19,855 bases of DNA from an uncultured beta proteobacterium (lineage in GTDB: Bacteria; Pseudomonadota; Gammaproteobacteria; Burkholderiales; Burkholderiaceae). The notes below the pieces were generated by a model. The model made no database searches and was not told the DNA's origin. It was given only the letters and a program-made list of their open reading frames with translations. Below are positions 5,687 to 12,142 of this stretch, piece by piece. How positions within the stretch are numbered: position 1 is the stretch's first letter; the number at the start of each line of letters is the position of its first letter. Both the position numbers and the translations under genes were made by a program. The stretch is taken from the NCBI GenBank assembly GCA_903944255.1, contig CAJARE010000113.1:1-19855 (forward strand), in the 5' to 3' direction.

Positions 5687-5704
5687 TGTCAATCTTGATT
5701 GACA
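5687..5704 (+). promoter_or_regulatory. Perfect palindromic PpsR/CrtJ operator upstream of hemA-dxs
   Basis: TGTCAATCTTGATTGACA is a perfect palindrome with 8-base arms and matches TGT-N12-ACA. It lies 78 bases before hemA, and its right half contains a consensus -35 (TTGACA). Repressor binding would therefore mask the -35 of the predicted promoter. Confidence 0.8.
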
Positions 5705-5718
5705 GATTGCCAATCAAG
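5694..5718 (+). repeat. Second inverted repeat overlapping the PpsR box
   Basis: CTTGATTG (5694-5701) and CAATCAAG (5711-5718) are perfect inverted arms around nine bases. The left arm is shared with the right half of the PpsR palindrome, giving three CAATC/GATTG half-sites in 32 bases. This could be a second, lower-affinity regulator site. Confidence 0.6.
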
Positions 5719-5727
5719 AGGAAGAAT
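5699..5727 (+). promoter_or_regulatory. Predicted sigma-70 promoter of hemA-dxs
   Basis: TTGACA (5699-5704) is a perfect -35. After 17 bases comes AAGAAT (5722-5727), matching four of six -10 positions. The start would be near 5734, about 48 bases before hemA. The weak -10 makes this tentative. Confidence 0.5.
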
Positions 5728-5781
5728 CATTTCCATGATTTTTCTAGATCCACCGAAAGCTATTTTTAAATAGCCGCTAGC

Positions 5782-7083
5782 ATGCAAATACTCAATCTTG
5801 GCGTGAATCATCACACGGCTCCAATCGATATTCGAGAGAGTGTTGCCATTTCTCCAGAGGATTTAGAAGATTCATTATTGGATCTTCGTAATTATTTAAG
5901 GGGTACGCATTCTGAGTTGATGCCAGAGGTGGCGATTTTATCAACTTGTAATCGCATGGAGATTTACTGCGCCGCTAATGATGTTACTAATCCTAGCCAT
6001 CATTTAGAGGAGCGTGCTTTTGATTGGCTCACTTCTCAAAAGCGTTTGCATAGCGATGTATTGAAGCCTTATATCTACTCTGCAAAAGAGGCTGATGCTA
6101 TCAAGCATGTATTTAGAGTAAGTTGCGGAATGGATTCGATGGTTTTGGGCGAGACCCAAATACTGGGTCAAATGAAAAAAGCTGTTGAATTAGCTACCCA
6201 AGCGGGTACCTTAGGAACATACCTAAAGCCTTTATTCAATAAAACCTTTTCTGTTGCCAAGGCAGTAAGAGCAACAACAGATATTGGCAAACATTCAGTT
6301 TCAATGGCTGGAGCCTCGGTACGTTTAGCCGAGAGAATCTTCGGCGATCTCAGTAGCTCAAAAATTTTGTTTATTGGTGCAGGCGAGATGATTCAGTTAT
6401 GTGCCTCACACTTCGCTAGTAAAAAACCCAAAGAGATTGCCATTAGCAACCGTACGGTTGATCGTGGTGATGAGATGGCAAAAGTTTTTGCTGAGAAGGG
6501 CCTACAAACAGATTCATTTCCTTTGCAATCCTTGCCAACTCGCATGCATGATTTTGATGTCATCGTTTCATGCACTGCAAGTGCATTACCAATCATTGGC
6601 ATGGGGATGATTAAAACAGCTTTGAAGGCCAGAAATAGCAGGCCCATTGTATTGATCGATTTGGCTGTGCCACGTGATATCGAGCCAGAGATTCGATCTC
6701 TCAAAGATGCTTACCTGTACTCAGTTGATGATTTGGGTAGCATTGTTAATGAGGGCCGTAATAGTCGTGAGCTTTCTATGGCAGACGCTGAGTTAATTAT
6801 CGATAAAGGCGTTAGTGAATTTTTTCAGACACTTCAAAAAAGAACATTAGTTCCAATCATTCAATCTCTACAAAATACTGCAGAGCGACTGAAAGAAATT
6901 GAACTAGAAAAAGCAGTCCGCCGTATCAAAAGAGGTGAAGATCCGGTTGAGGTTTTATCGATCATGGCAGATGCTCTAGCCAATAAATTTATGCATGCGC
7001 CTATTAATGCATTGCAAAATTCTCCTAATAATGAAATTGAAGATTTCAAGCGAATTCTCTATAGTATTTACTCTCCAAAATAA
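5782..7083 (+). CDS. hemA: Glutamyl-tRNA reductase
   Basis: A 433-residue GluTR of normal length. It catalyses NADPH-dependent reduction of glutamyl-tRNA to glutamate-1-semialdehyde, the first step of C5-pathway tetrapyrrole synthesis. The N-terminal NLGVNHHTAP motif is followed by the nucleophile Cys56 in STCNRMEIY, then SCGMDSMVLGETQILGQ near residue 115, the NADPH-binding GAGEM at 199-203, and a C-terminal dimerisation helix region. No strong Shine-Dalgarno precedes the ATG. A PpsR box lies upstream and dxs follows after 14 bases, so it appears to be a bacteriochlorophyll-dedicated or shared copy placed in the photosynthesis cluster. Housekeeping hemA in this group is usually elsewhere beside prfA; whether a second copy exists cannot be told from this window. 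Confidence 0.97.
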   Translation: MQILNLGVNHHTAPIDIRESVAISPEDLEDSLLDLRNYLRGTHSELMPEVAILSTCNRMEIYCAANDVTNPSHHLEERAFDWLTSQKRLHSDVLKPYIYSAKEADAIKHVFRVSCGMDSMVLGETQILGQMKKAVELATQAGTLGTYLKPLFNKTFSVAKAVRATTDIGKHSVSMAGASVRLAERIFGDLSSSKILFIGAGEMIQLCASHFASKKPKEIAISNRTVDRGDEMAKVFAEKGLQTDSFPLQSLPTRMHDFDVIVSCTASALPIIGMGMIKTALKARNSRPIVLIDLAVPRDIEPEIRSLKDAYLYSVDDLGSIVNEGRNSRELSMADAELIIDKGVSEFFQTLQKRTLVPIIQSLQNTAERLKEIELEKAVRRIKRGEDPVEVLSIMADALANKFMHAPINALQNSPNNEIEDFKRILYSIYSPK

Positions 7084-7097
7084 TTACGGCGTTAAAT

Positions 7098-8984
7098 ATG
7101 CTCCAGGCTACTAAAGTACTTCATACGATTAACTCTTCGCAAGAGTTAAAGCAACTCGAGCAGACTCAGTTGCCGCAATTAGTTGACGAATTACGTGAAT
7201 TTATTCTTCAATCTGTTGCAAGCACTGGTGGGCACCTATCCTCCAATCTGGGAACAGTTGAGCTAGCCATTGCATTGCACTATGTGTTTGATACTCCTGA
7301 AGATCGAATTGTTTGGGATGTTGGACATCAAAGTTATGCCCATAAAATTTTGACTGGGCGTAGAGAGATGATGCCTAGTCTGCGTCAGTTTGGTGGATTG
7401 TCTGGATTTCCAAAGCGCTCTGAAAGTCAATACGATGCTTTTGGCACTGCCCATTCCTCAACTAGTATTTCAGCAGCTCTGGGCATGGCGGTAGCTAGCA
7501 AAGTCAAAGGGGAAAAACGGAATGTTGTAGCAGTCATTGGCGATGGCTCAATGAGTGCTGGTATGGCCTATGAGGGTTTAAATAATGCTGGGGTTGATAA
7601 ATCAATTCCCTTAATCGTCATTTTGAACGATAACGAAATGTCGATCTCTCCTGCTGTTGGGGCTCTGAATCGATATTTGGCAAAACTAATTAGTGGTTCA
7701 ATTTATGGGGCTACCAAAAAAGGCTTGGACAAGATGCTTTCCTATACTCCTCCCTTGAGAGAGTTTGCAAAAAGACTTGAAGGTCATGCTAAAGGAATGA
7801 TTGGCCCTGCTACGATTTTTGAGGAATTTGGTTTTGACTACTATGGCCCAATTGATGGCCATAATCTTGATGACCTCATTATTACGCTGACAAATCTGAA
7901 AAAAATTGCACAGACTGATGGCCCACAGTTTTTACACATCGTTACAAAAAAGGGAAAGGGATATGAGAGAGCAGAATTAAATCCGATTGCTTATCATGGC
8001 CCTTCAAAATTTAATCCCAGCGAGGGCCTTAAACCTTCTGCGCCAGGTAAAAAAACCTATACCGAAGTCTTTGGCGAATGGCTTTGCGATATGGCAAAGC
8101 AAGATGAGCGTCTGATTGGTATTACGCCAGCAATGCGCGAGGGTTCGGGCTTAGTTGAGTTTGAGAAACGGTTCCCCAAGCGCTACTTTGATGTCGGCAT
8201 TGCGGAGCAGCATGCAGTGACTTTTGCGGCTGGCATTGCTTGTGAGGGTCTAAAGCCAGTAGTGGCGATCTACTCCACCTTTCTACAAAGGGGCTATGAC
8301 CAACTAATACATGATGTCACTTTGCAGAATCTTCCGATTGTCTTCGCAATCGATCGGGCGGGTATGGTTGGTGCAGATGGACCAACCCATGCCGGTGTAT
8401 TTGATACCGCTTTTCTAAGATGCCTGCCGAATGTGGTCTTAATGACGCCCTCCAGTCAAGAAGATTGTCGCAACATGCTCACTACTGCTTTTAGTTTGAA
8501 TGGTCCTTCAGTAGTGCGTTATCCCCGTGGTTCTGGAGTTGGCCCAGAGGCATCTACCAAACTCGAAACAATTTCCGTTGGTAAAGGGATAATTGTTCGT
8601 AAGTTAAAAAGTGCGGAGGCTGTTGAAAAAAAGATTGCTTTTGTTTGCTTCGGTCCATTGCTTTATAACGCACTGCAGGTCGCAGAGGAGCTCGATGCAA
8701 CTGTCGCCGACATGCGTTTTGTAAAGCCTTTAGATGAGCAATTGCTTCTAGATTTGGCAAAAAATCATGATGCCTTAGTCTTCATTGAAGATAGTGCTAT
8801 TCAAGGTGGGGCCGGAAGCGCCTGTCTAGAAGCGTTATCAAGAAATAAAATTCAGATTCCGACGCTACAAATTGGTTTACCCGATGAGTACGTCGAGCAT
8901 GGTGATGTTAATCTGCTCTTAGATTTTTATGGGCTATCCCCAGCAAAAATCCTGATCAAAGTGCGGGAGCATTTTGAAATATAA
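7098..8984 (+). CDS. dxs: 1-deoxy-D-xylulose-5-phosphate synthase
   Basis: A 628-residue thiamine-diphosphate enzyme that condenses pyruvate and glyceraldehyde-3-phosphate in the first step of the MEP isoprenoid pathway, feeding carotenoids, the phytyl or geranylgeranyl tail of bacteriochlorophyll, and quinones. Features in order: HLSSNLGTVELAIALHYVF near 46, DVGHQSYAHK near 74, the ThDP motif starting GDG at 148-150 and ending LNDN at 176-179, Glu370 in DVGIAEQHAV of the transketolase pyrimidine domain, and a C-terminal transketolase domain. Length is full. It begins 14 bases after hemA, so the two are almost certainly one transcript under the upstream PpsR box. It is probably a photosynthesis-linked copy; a housekeeping copy elsewhere is likely but not seen. 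Confidence 0.97.
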   Translation: MLQATKVLHTINSSQELKQLEQTQLPQLVDELREFILQSVASTGGHLSSNLGTVELAIALHYVFDTPEDRIVWDVGHQSYAHKILTGRREMMPSLRQFGGLSGFPKRSESQYDAFGTAHSSTSISAALGMAVASKVKGEKRNVVAVIGDGSMSAGMAYEGLNNAGVDKSIPLIVILNDNEMSISPAVGALNRYLAKLISGSIYGATKKGLDKMLSYTPPLREFAKRLEGHAKGMIGPATIFEEFGFDYYGPIDGHNLDDLIITLTNLKKIAQTDGPQFLHIVTKKGKGYERAELNPIAYHGPSKFNPSEGLKPSAPGKKTYTEVFGEWLCDMAKQDERLIGITPAMREGSGLVEFEKRFPKRYFDVGIAEQHAVTFAAGIACEGLKPVVAIYSTFLQRGYDQLIHDVTLQNLPIVFAIDRAGMVGADGPTHAGVFDTAFLRCLPNVVLMTPSSQEDCRNMLTTAFSLNGPSVVRYPRGSGVGPEASTKLETISVGKGIIVRKLKSAEAVEKKIAFVCFGPLLYNALQVAEELDATVADMRFVKPLDEQLLLDLAKNHDALVFIEDSAIQGGAGSACLEALSRNKIQIPTLQIGLPDEYVEHGDVNLLLDFYGLSPAKILIKVREHFEI

Positions 8985-8995
8985 CGATTTTATTT

Positions 8996-9136
8996 ATGTT
9001 TAATAAAGAAAAAAAACTTACAAAAAGTTTATCAAAAGAAAAAAAGTGGGAATATATTGGTAGACCTGTGCTTATTATCTTTGGCACCCTGAATATTTTT
9101 ATTCTGGTATTTTTCTTAATCTACTATTACGCTTAG
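8996..9136 (+). CDS. Very small single-span membrane protein (46 aa), unrecognised
   Basis: A 46-residue protein starting 11 bases after dxs. The first 20 residues are strongly basic (KEKKLTKSLSKEKKWEY), followed by one long hydrophobic helix (about residues 24-45) ending in IYYYA just before the stop. No Shine-Dalgarno is evident, so translation may be coupled to dxs. A bidirectional terminator follows 43 bases later, making it the last gene of the hemA-dxs transcript. The basic cytoplasmic N terminus plus single helix resembles small accessory chains of photosynthetic complexes in general layout only; there is no sequence match I recognise. Confidence 0.6.
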   Translation: MFNKEKKLTKSLSKEKKWEYIGRPVLIIFGTLNIFILVFFLIYYYA

Positions 9137-9178
9137 GTGCAGGGCGTTAAGGGTCTCTTGAAGTGCTGATGTTTGTAA

Positions 9179-9212
9179 AATAATAAAGGCCGCTGAAGTG
9201 GCCTTTATTATT
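9179..9212. terminator. Bidirectional intrinsic terminator
   Basis: Perfect 13-base inverted arms (9179-9191 and 9200-9212) with an AT-rich outer stem, a GGCC core and an 8-base loop. It lies between the convergent ends of the hemA-dxs transcript and the HiPIP gene and could serve both strands. Confidence 0.8.
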
Positions 9213-9232
9213 CCAGCGGGACGTTCTGAAAA

Positions 9233-9541
9233 TTAAGATTTTTTAGTATATCCAGAGCACCAGCCATTACTAGGTACATGTTTGCCTGGAAATAGGCCGC
9301 AAGGTCCATTAGCCGATCCTGCGGCGCCTTGATAAAGAACACAAGAACCGCAGTGTTGGCCTGCAGCGTATTGAGGATATTTTGCTTTATTAACTTTAGA
9401 TGCATCATCGACAAAACCCAAGGCAGTTGCCTGTGGATCTGATGGAGAGACCATCGTTTGAGCTTGTACTTTGCTATTGAATAACAAAGCAGTAGCTCCA
9501 GTTGCTGAAAGGAGGATAAATTGCCGACGACTATTTTTCAT
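9233..9541 (-). CDS. High-potential iron-sulfur protein (HiPIP), Tat-exported
   Basis: A 102-residue precursor. The N terminus has a twin-arginine motif SRRQF followed by a hydrophobic stretch and a likely AQA cleavage site near residue 28. The mature part carries four cysteines, Cys64, Cys67, Cys81 and Cys95, in the HiPIP pattern C-x2-C-x13-C-x13-C with GWCSGY at the end; they hold one [4Fe-4S] cluster. HiPIPs are periplasmic one-electron carriers that, in many purple bacteria including Rubrivivax, re-reduce the reaction-centre cytochrome or special pair. Export by Tat fits a cofactor loaded in the cytoplasm. It is monocistronic, divergent from tspO, and ends at the shared terminator. The cluster context supports a photosynthetic role. 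Confidence 0.95.
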   Translation of the reverse strand: MKNSRRQFILLSATGATALLFNSKVQAQTMVSPSDPQATALGFVDDASKVNKAKYPQYAAGQHCGSCVLYQGAAGSANGPCGLFPGKHVPSNGWCSGYTKKS

Positions 9542-9631
9542 AGGTATTTCCGTTTTGATGGTTTTGATGACCCAAGGTTCTATTGCAATGAGCTACTTAA
9601 TAGATGATATATTGCTTGCTAGCCATAAATC

Positions 9632-9660
9632 GTTTTATTAACTACCTTTTTTTGAGTCAA
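9632..9660 (-). promoter_or_regulatory. Candidate sigma-70 promoter of the HiPIP gene
   Basis: On the minus strand, TTGACT (9655-9660) and TAAAAC (9632-9637) are 17 bases apart in the 135-base gap with tspO. The -35 is good and the -10 is weak. I found no TGT-N12-ACA box here. Confidence 0.4.
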
Positions 9661-9676
9661 AGGCTAATTAAAATCT

Positions 9677-10150
9677 ATGTTGAATAAGAAAATGATCATG
9701 CCATTTGTCTGGGGCTTAACAGTGGCAATCCTGGGTGGCTTGGCAACGGATTTAGGGCCATGGTATCAAGCCTTAAAAGAGCCCTTTTGGAAGCCGCCTG
9801 ACGCAGCATTCGGACCTATCTGGTCTACCATTTTTATTTTGTCTGGTATGGCTTGGTATGGTGCAAAGCACTTCACTTCAGATCCCGCAGTTCTTAGCCG
9901 TTTAAATATTTTATTTTGGTTAAACGGTTTTCTAAATTTACTTTGGAGTATTTTGTATTTTCGTTTTCAAAGACCAGATTGGGCTTTATATGAAGCAGTA
10001 TTTTTGTGGCTTTCAGTTCTGGCCATCTTGCTGACGATACGAAAACTGTCTACTAGATATAGCTTATACATATTGCCGTATTTAATATGGGTCACTATTG
10101 CTATTGTTTTAAATTGGGATACTGTTCGACTGAATGGACCATTCACTTAG
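9677..10150 (+). CDS. tspO: TspO/MBR family tryptophan-rich outer-membrane sensory protein
   Basis: A 157-residue TspO homologue with five hydrophobic segments and eleven tryptophans. Family marks are GLATDLGPWYQALKEPFWKPPDAAFGPIWSTIFI near the N terminus (the W-x2-L-x-KP-x-W-P type segment), LNGFLNLLWSILYFRFQRPDWALYEAVFLW in the middle and PYLIWVTIAIVLNWD at the end. TspO binds porphyrins and in Rhodobacter acts in the outer membrane as an oxygen-linked negative modulator of photosynthesis genes (also called crtK). Its position beside HiPIP and downstream of hemA fits a tetrapyrrole-efflux or sensing role. The coq4-like gene follows after 41 bases, probably in the same transcript. Confidence 0.95.
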   Translation: MLNKKMIMPFVWGLTVAILGGLATDLGPWYQALKEPFWKPPDAAFGPIWSTIFILSGMAWYGAKHFTSDPAVLSRLNILFWLNGFLNLLWSILYFRFQRPDWALYEAVFLWLSVLAILLTIRKLSTRYSLYILPYLIWVTIAIVLNWDTVRLNGPFT

Positions 10151-10191
10151 CCAATTGGTATTGTTGCCATCTTTATTTCCATCAATCATTT

Positions 10192-11250
10192 ATGAAGAAT
10201 ATACAAAGCAGTGTTGGTAGTAAAAATGTTCGTTTTCCCTTGCCTGGGCCTGCATCACAGGCAATGATGAGGGGGATCATCGGCTTAATGGATATTGATG
10301 GTGGACCTACACCTGAGCAAAGCCGCTTATTAAATACCCTAGCAACACACATACTAAATATCGATATGAGCGCTTTACCAAAGAGTGTGGCTCTTACACC
10401 TTCGGAACTTGCTGTGCATCTGCCAGATGCAAACTATCAGCGAGTCTTTATGCAAATTGCGATTGTGTTAGATTTGTGCCGCCATCCAAAAAATGAGATG
10501 CAATTTCGTCGTGTTGAGGAATACGCTGCAGCACTCAAATTTAATGGAGTCGAGCTTACGATGTTACGAGATTTTGCTCACCTGTCGGCAACTGATGCAT
10601 CAGCTGATTTCTTTCGTTTTTATGGCCAGTACACACCTGATCTCTCTGAGCACAATGCTAAATTTCCTCCTGGCGACCCGCGTGAACTTGACGATCAGTT
10701 TTTTGATCGTATTGCTGAGTTCGCGCATATGCCTTATGGAAGTTTAGGCTGGGCATTTACTCATTTTTATGCTCGAAGTAAGTTAAAGATACCAGGGCGT
10801 GATTCTCCAAATCCTAGCTACTATGTTAGTCACGATATGGGTCACGTTATCTCAGGTTATGAAGCTACTGGCCCAGGGGAACTCGCTCTTGGGGCTATCA
10901 AGCTTGGCCTTGACGGTAGTGATGCCAATTGGATGGCGTCGCTGGCTAATTTATTGATTCATGAAGTTGGGTTATTTACACACGGTACTACCACTCAATT
11001 TATACCTTACGGGAGTGGTGGGGATCCGTATTACAAAGCTGGCATAAGAGGTGCAATGGATATGCCAGGAGCTGCAGATCTTTTTGCTGAAGCATTACAA
11101 CGTGGTGCAGCATGTGGTGGCGACTTTACAAAATTAGATCATCTTGCTATCGCCCACATGCCCTTGATAGAAATAAGGCGAGAGTTAAAAATTCCACCAC
11201 TGAGTAAATCAATGTACGACGATAAAGAATTCTGGCCATCTTCGCATTAA
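10192..11250 (+). CDS. Coq4-like ubiquinone biosynthesis protein
   Basis: A 352-residue protein with the Coq4 zinc signature H-D-x2-H-x11-E at His214, Asp215, His218 and Glu230 (HDMGHVISGYEATGPGE). In yeast and human, Coq4 organises the CoQ synthesis complex and acts at ring carbon C1. This protein is longer than eukaryotic Coq4, with an extra N-terminal part of about 100 residues of unknown role. I start at ATG 10192: an in-frame ATG 35 codons upstream would overlap the tspO coding sequence and encodes no family-like residues. The ribosome site is weak. It follows tspO by 41 bases and ends at a strong terminator. Making quinone for the photosynthetic electron chain is a reasonable inference, but the substrate is not shown. 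Confidence 0.85.
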   Translation: MKNIQSSVGSKNVRFPLPGPASQAMMRGIIGLMDIDGGPTPEQSRLLNTLATHILNIDMSALPKSVALTPSELAVHLPDANYQRVFMQIAIVLDLCRHPKNEMQFRRVEEYAAALKFNGVELTMLRDFAHLSATDASADFFRFYGQYTPDLSEHNAKFPPGDPRELDDQFFDRIAEFAHMPYGSLGWAFTHFYARSKLKIPGRDSPNPSYYVSHDMGHVISGYEATGPGELALGAIKLGLDGSDANWMASLANLLIHEVGLFTHGTTTQFIPYGSGGDPYYKAGIRGAMDMPGAADLFAEALQRGAACGGDFTKLDHLAIAHMPLIEIRRELKIPPLSKSMYDDKEFWPSSH

Positions 11251-11263
11251 AAAATTGAGACAA

Positions 11264-11291
11264 AAAAAAGCCACCCGAGGGCGGCTTTTTT
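11264..11291. terminator. Bidirectional intrinsic terminator
   Basis: AAAAAAGCC and GGCTTTTTT pair around an inner CCC-GA-GGG stem, giving an A tract on one side and a T tract on the other. It lies between the convergent coq4-like and rubrerythrin genes and would stop both. Confidence 0.92.
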
Positions 11292-11304
11292 ATATTGCTA
11301 CTAA

Positions 11305-11742
11305 TTAAACGTTTGCTAAATGCGCTTCTAAAGTTTTGGTGAACTTATTAGCGTGGCTACGCTCAGCCTTTGCTAATGTTTCAAACCAATCAGCGATTTC
11401 GTCAAAGCCTTCGTCGCGTGCTGTCTTAGCCATACCTGGGTACATATCAGTGTACTCATGTGTTTCTCCAGCGATAGCTGCTTGCAATGCTTCAGCAACA
11501 GTCTTTGCAGGCATACCAGTACCTGGCTCGCCTGCGCCGCCTTCGATCAAATACTCCATGTGACCATGGGCATGGCCTGTTTCACCTTCAGCGGTTGAGC
11601 GAAATACTGCTGCAACATCGTTTGCACCAGCGATATCAGCCTGGTTCGCGAAATACAAATAACGACGATTTGCTTGTGATTCACCAGCAAATGCCTCTTT
11701 CAAAGACTGTTCAGTCTTTGAGCCTTTTACAGATTTAGCCAT
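11305..11742 (-). CDS. rbr: Rubrerythrin-family diiron peroxidase lacking the rubredoxin domain
   Basis: A 145-residue ferritin-like four-helix protein. Diiron ligands are visible in EAFAGESQANRRYLYFANQAD (first ligand helix), FRSTAEGETGHAHGH, ALQAAIAGETHEYTDMYPGMAKTA and WFETLAKAERSHANKF. Classical rubrerythrin reduces hydrogen peroxide and has a C-terminal rubredoxin domain with a Cys4 iron; that domain is absent and the protein has no cysteine, so an external electron donor is required. The ATG has TAGGAG upstream. It is divergent from the Fe-S protein gene across 400 bases, and OxyR lies three genes away, which suggests peroxide defence. Partnership with the Fe-S protein is inferred from this arrangement. 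Confidence 0.94.
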   Translation of the reverse strand: MAKSVKGSKTEQSLKEAFAGESQANRRYLYFANQADIAGANDVAAVFRSTAEGETGHAHGHMEYLIEGGAGEPGTGMPAKTVAEALQAAIAGETHEYTDMYPGMAKTARDEGFDEIADWFETLAKAERSHANKFTKTLEAHLANV

Positions 11743-12142
11743 TGTTGACTCCTAAAAAATGGTTAGTTGAAATTCGGTGATAAAGCAGATTTTTAAGCTT
11801 TTAAACGTTCACCTGAGGGCAATTATGAACAAATCTGTGGGTTTGAATAATCATATTTTTGTATTGGCTTGATAGTCAAAAACAACTGATATAGAAATTT
11901 CAATTAATAAAATATAAGATCAGACCCCATTTAAAAGTGTTTTTAGGGGCAATATCAGTGAATCAAGCCTTGATTTCATGATTTATGGGTAATTAAGGTG
12001 GTTTGCTGCCCTAAAACGGATATGTATTTAGCTATTTTCTATTGATATTGTTAATTAATACAATTTTACTATCGACTCTTTGGGTCATAAACTAGCCCCA
12101 TCTAGTCGCATGGCCCATGCACAAAAATACAAGAGAATGAAT
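11743..12142. other. Divergent intergenic region, no gene seen
   Basis: About 400 AT-rich bases between the rubrerythrin and Fe-S protein genes. It holds a predicted minus-strand promoter (11850-11879), an imperfect AATCAA/TTGATT repeat near 11961-11975, and a 13-base palindrome GCATGGCCCATGC (12108-12120) just before the Fe-S gene. I find no convincing reading frame or RNA gene. A plus-strand promoter must lie here but I cannot place it with confidence. Confidence 0.6.
11850..11879 (-). promoter_or_regulatory. Predicted sigma-70 promoter of rubrerythrin
   Basis: On the minus strand, TTGACT (11874-11879) and TATGAT (11850-11855) are separated by 18 bases. The start near 11843 gives a leader of about 100 bases. 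Confidence 0.6.

Noticed and set aside
9208..9414. Minus-strand frame of about 68 codons overlapping the HiPIP gene.
   Set aside because: It overlaps a well-supported HiPIP in another frame and runs into the terminator.
10087..10191. Earlier in-frame start for the Coq4-like protein.
   Set aside because: It would overlap tspO in another frame, and the added residues (Cys/His/Tyr-rich) look like a shadow of tspO.
12108..12120. Palindrome GCATGGCCCATGC before the Fe-S gene.
   Set aside because: Short, with no known consensus; it may be chance, so it is only noted in the intergenic entry.
12080..12142. Earlier starts for the Fe-S protein.
   Set aside because: A spaced purine-rich ribosome site favours 12143, and the extra residues look non-conserved; this is not decisive.
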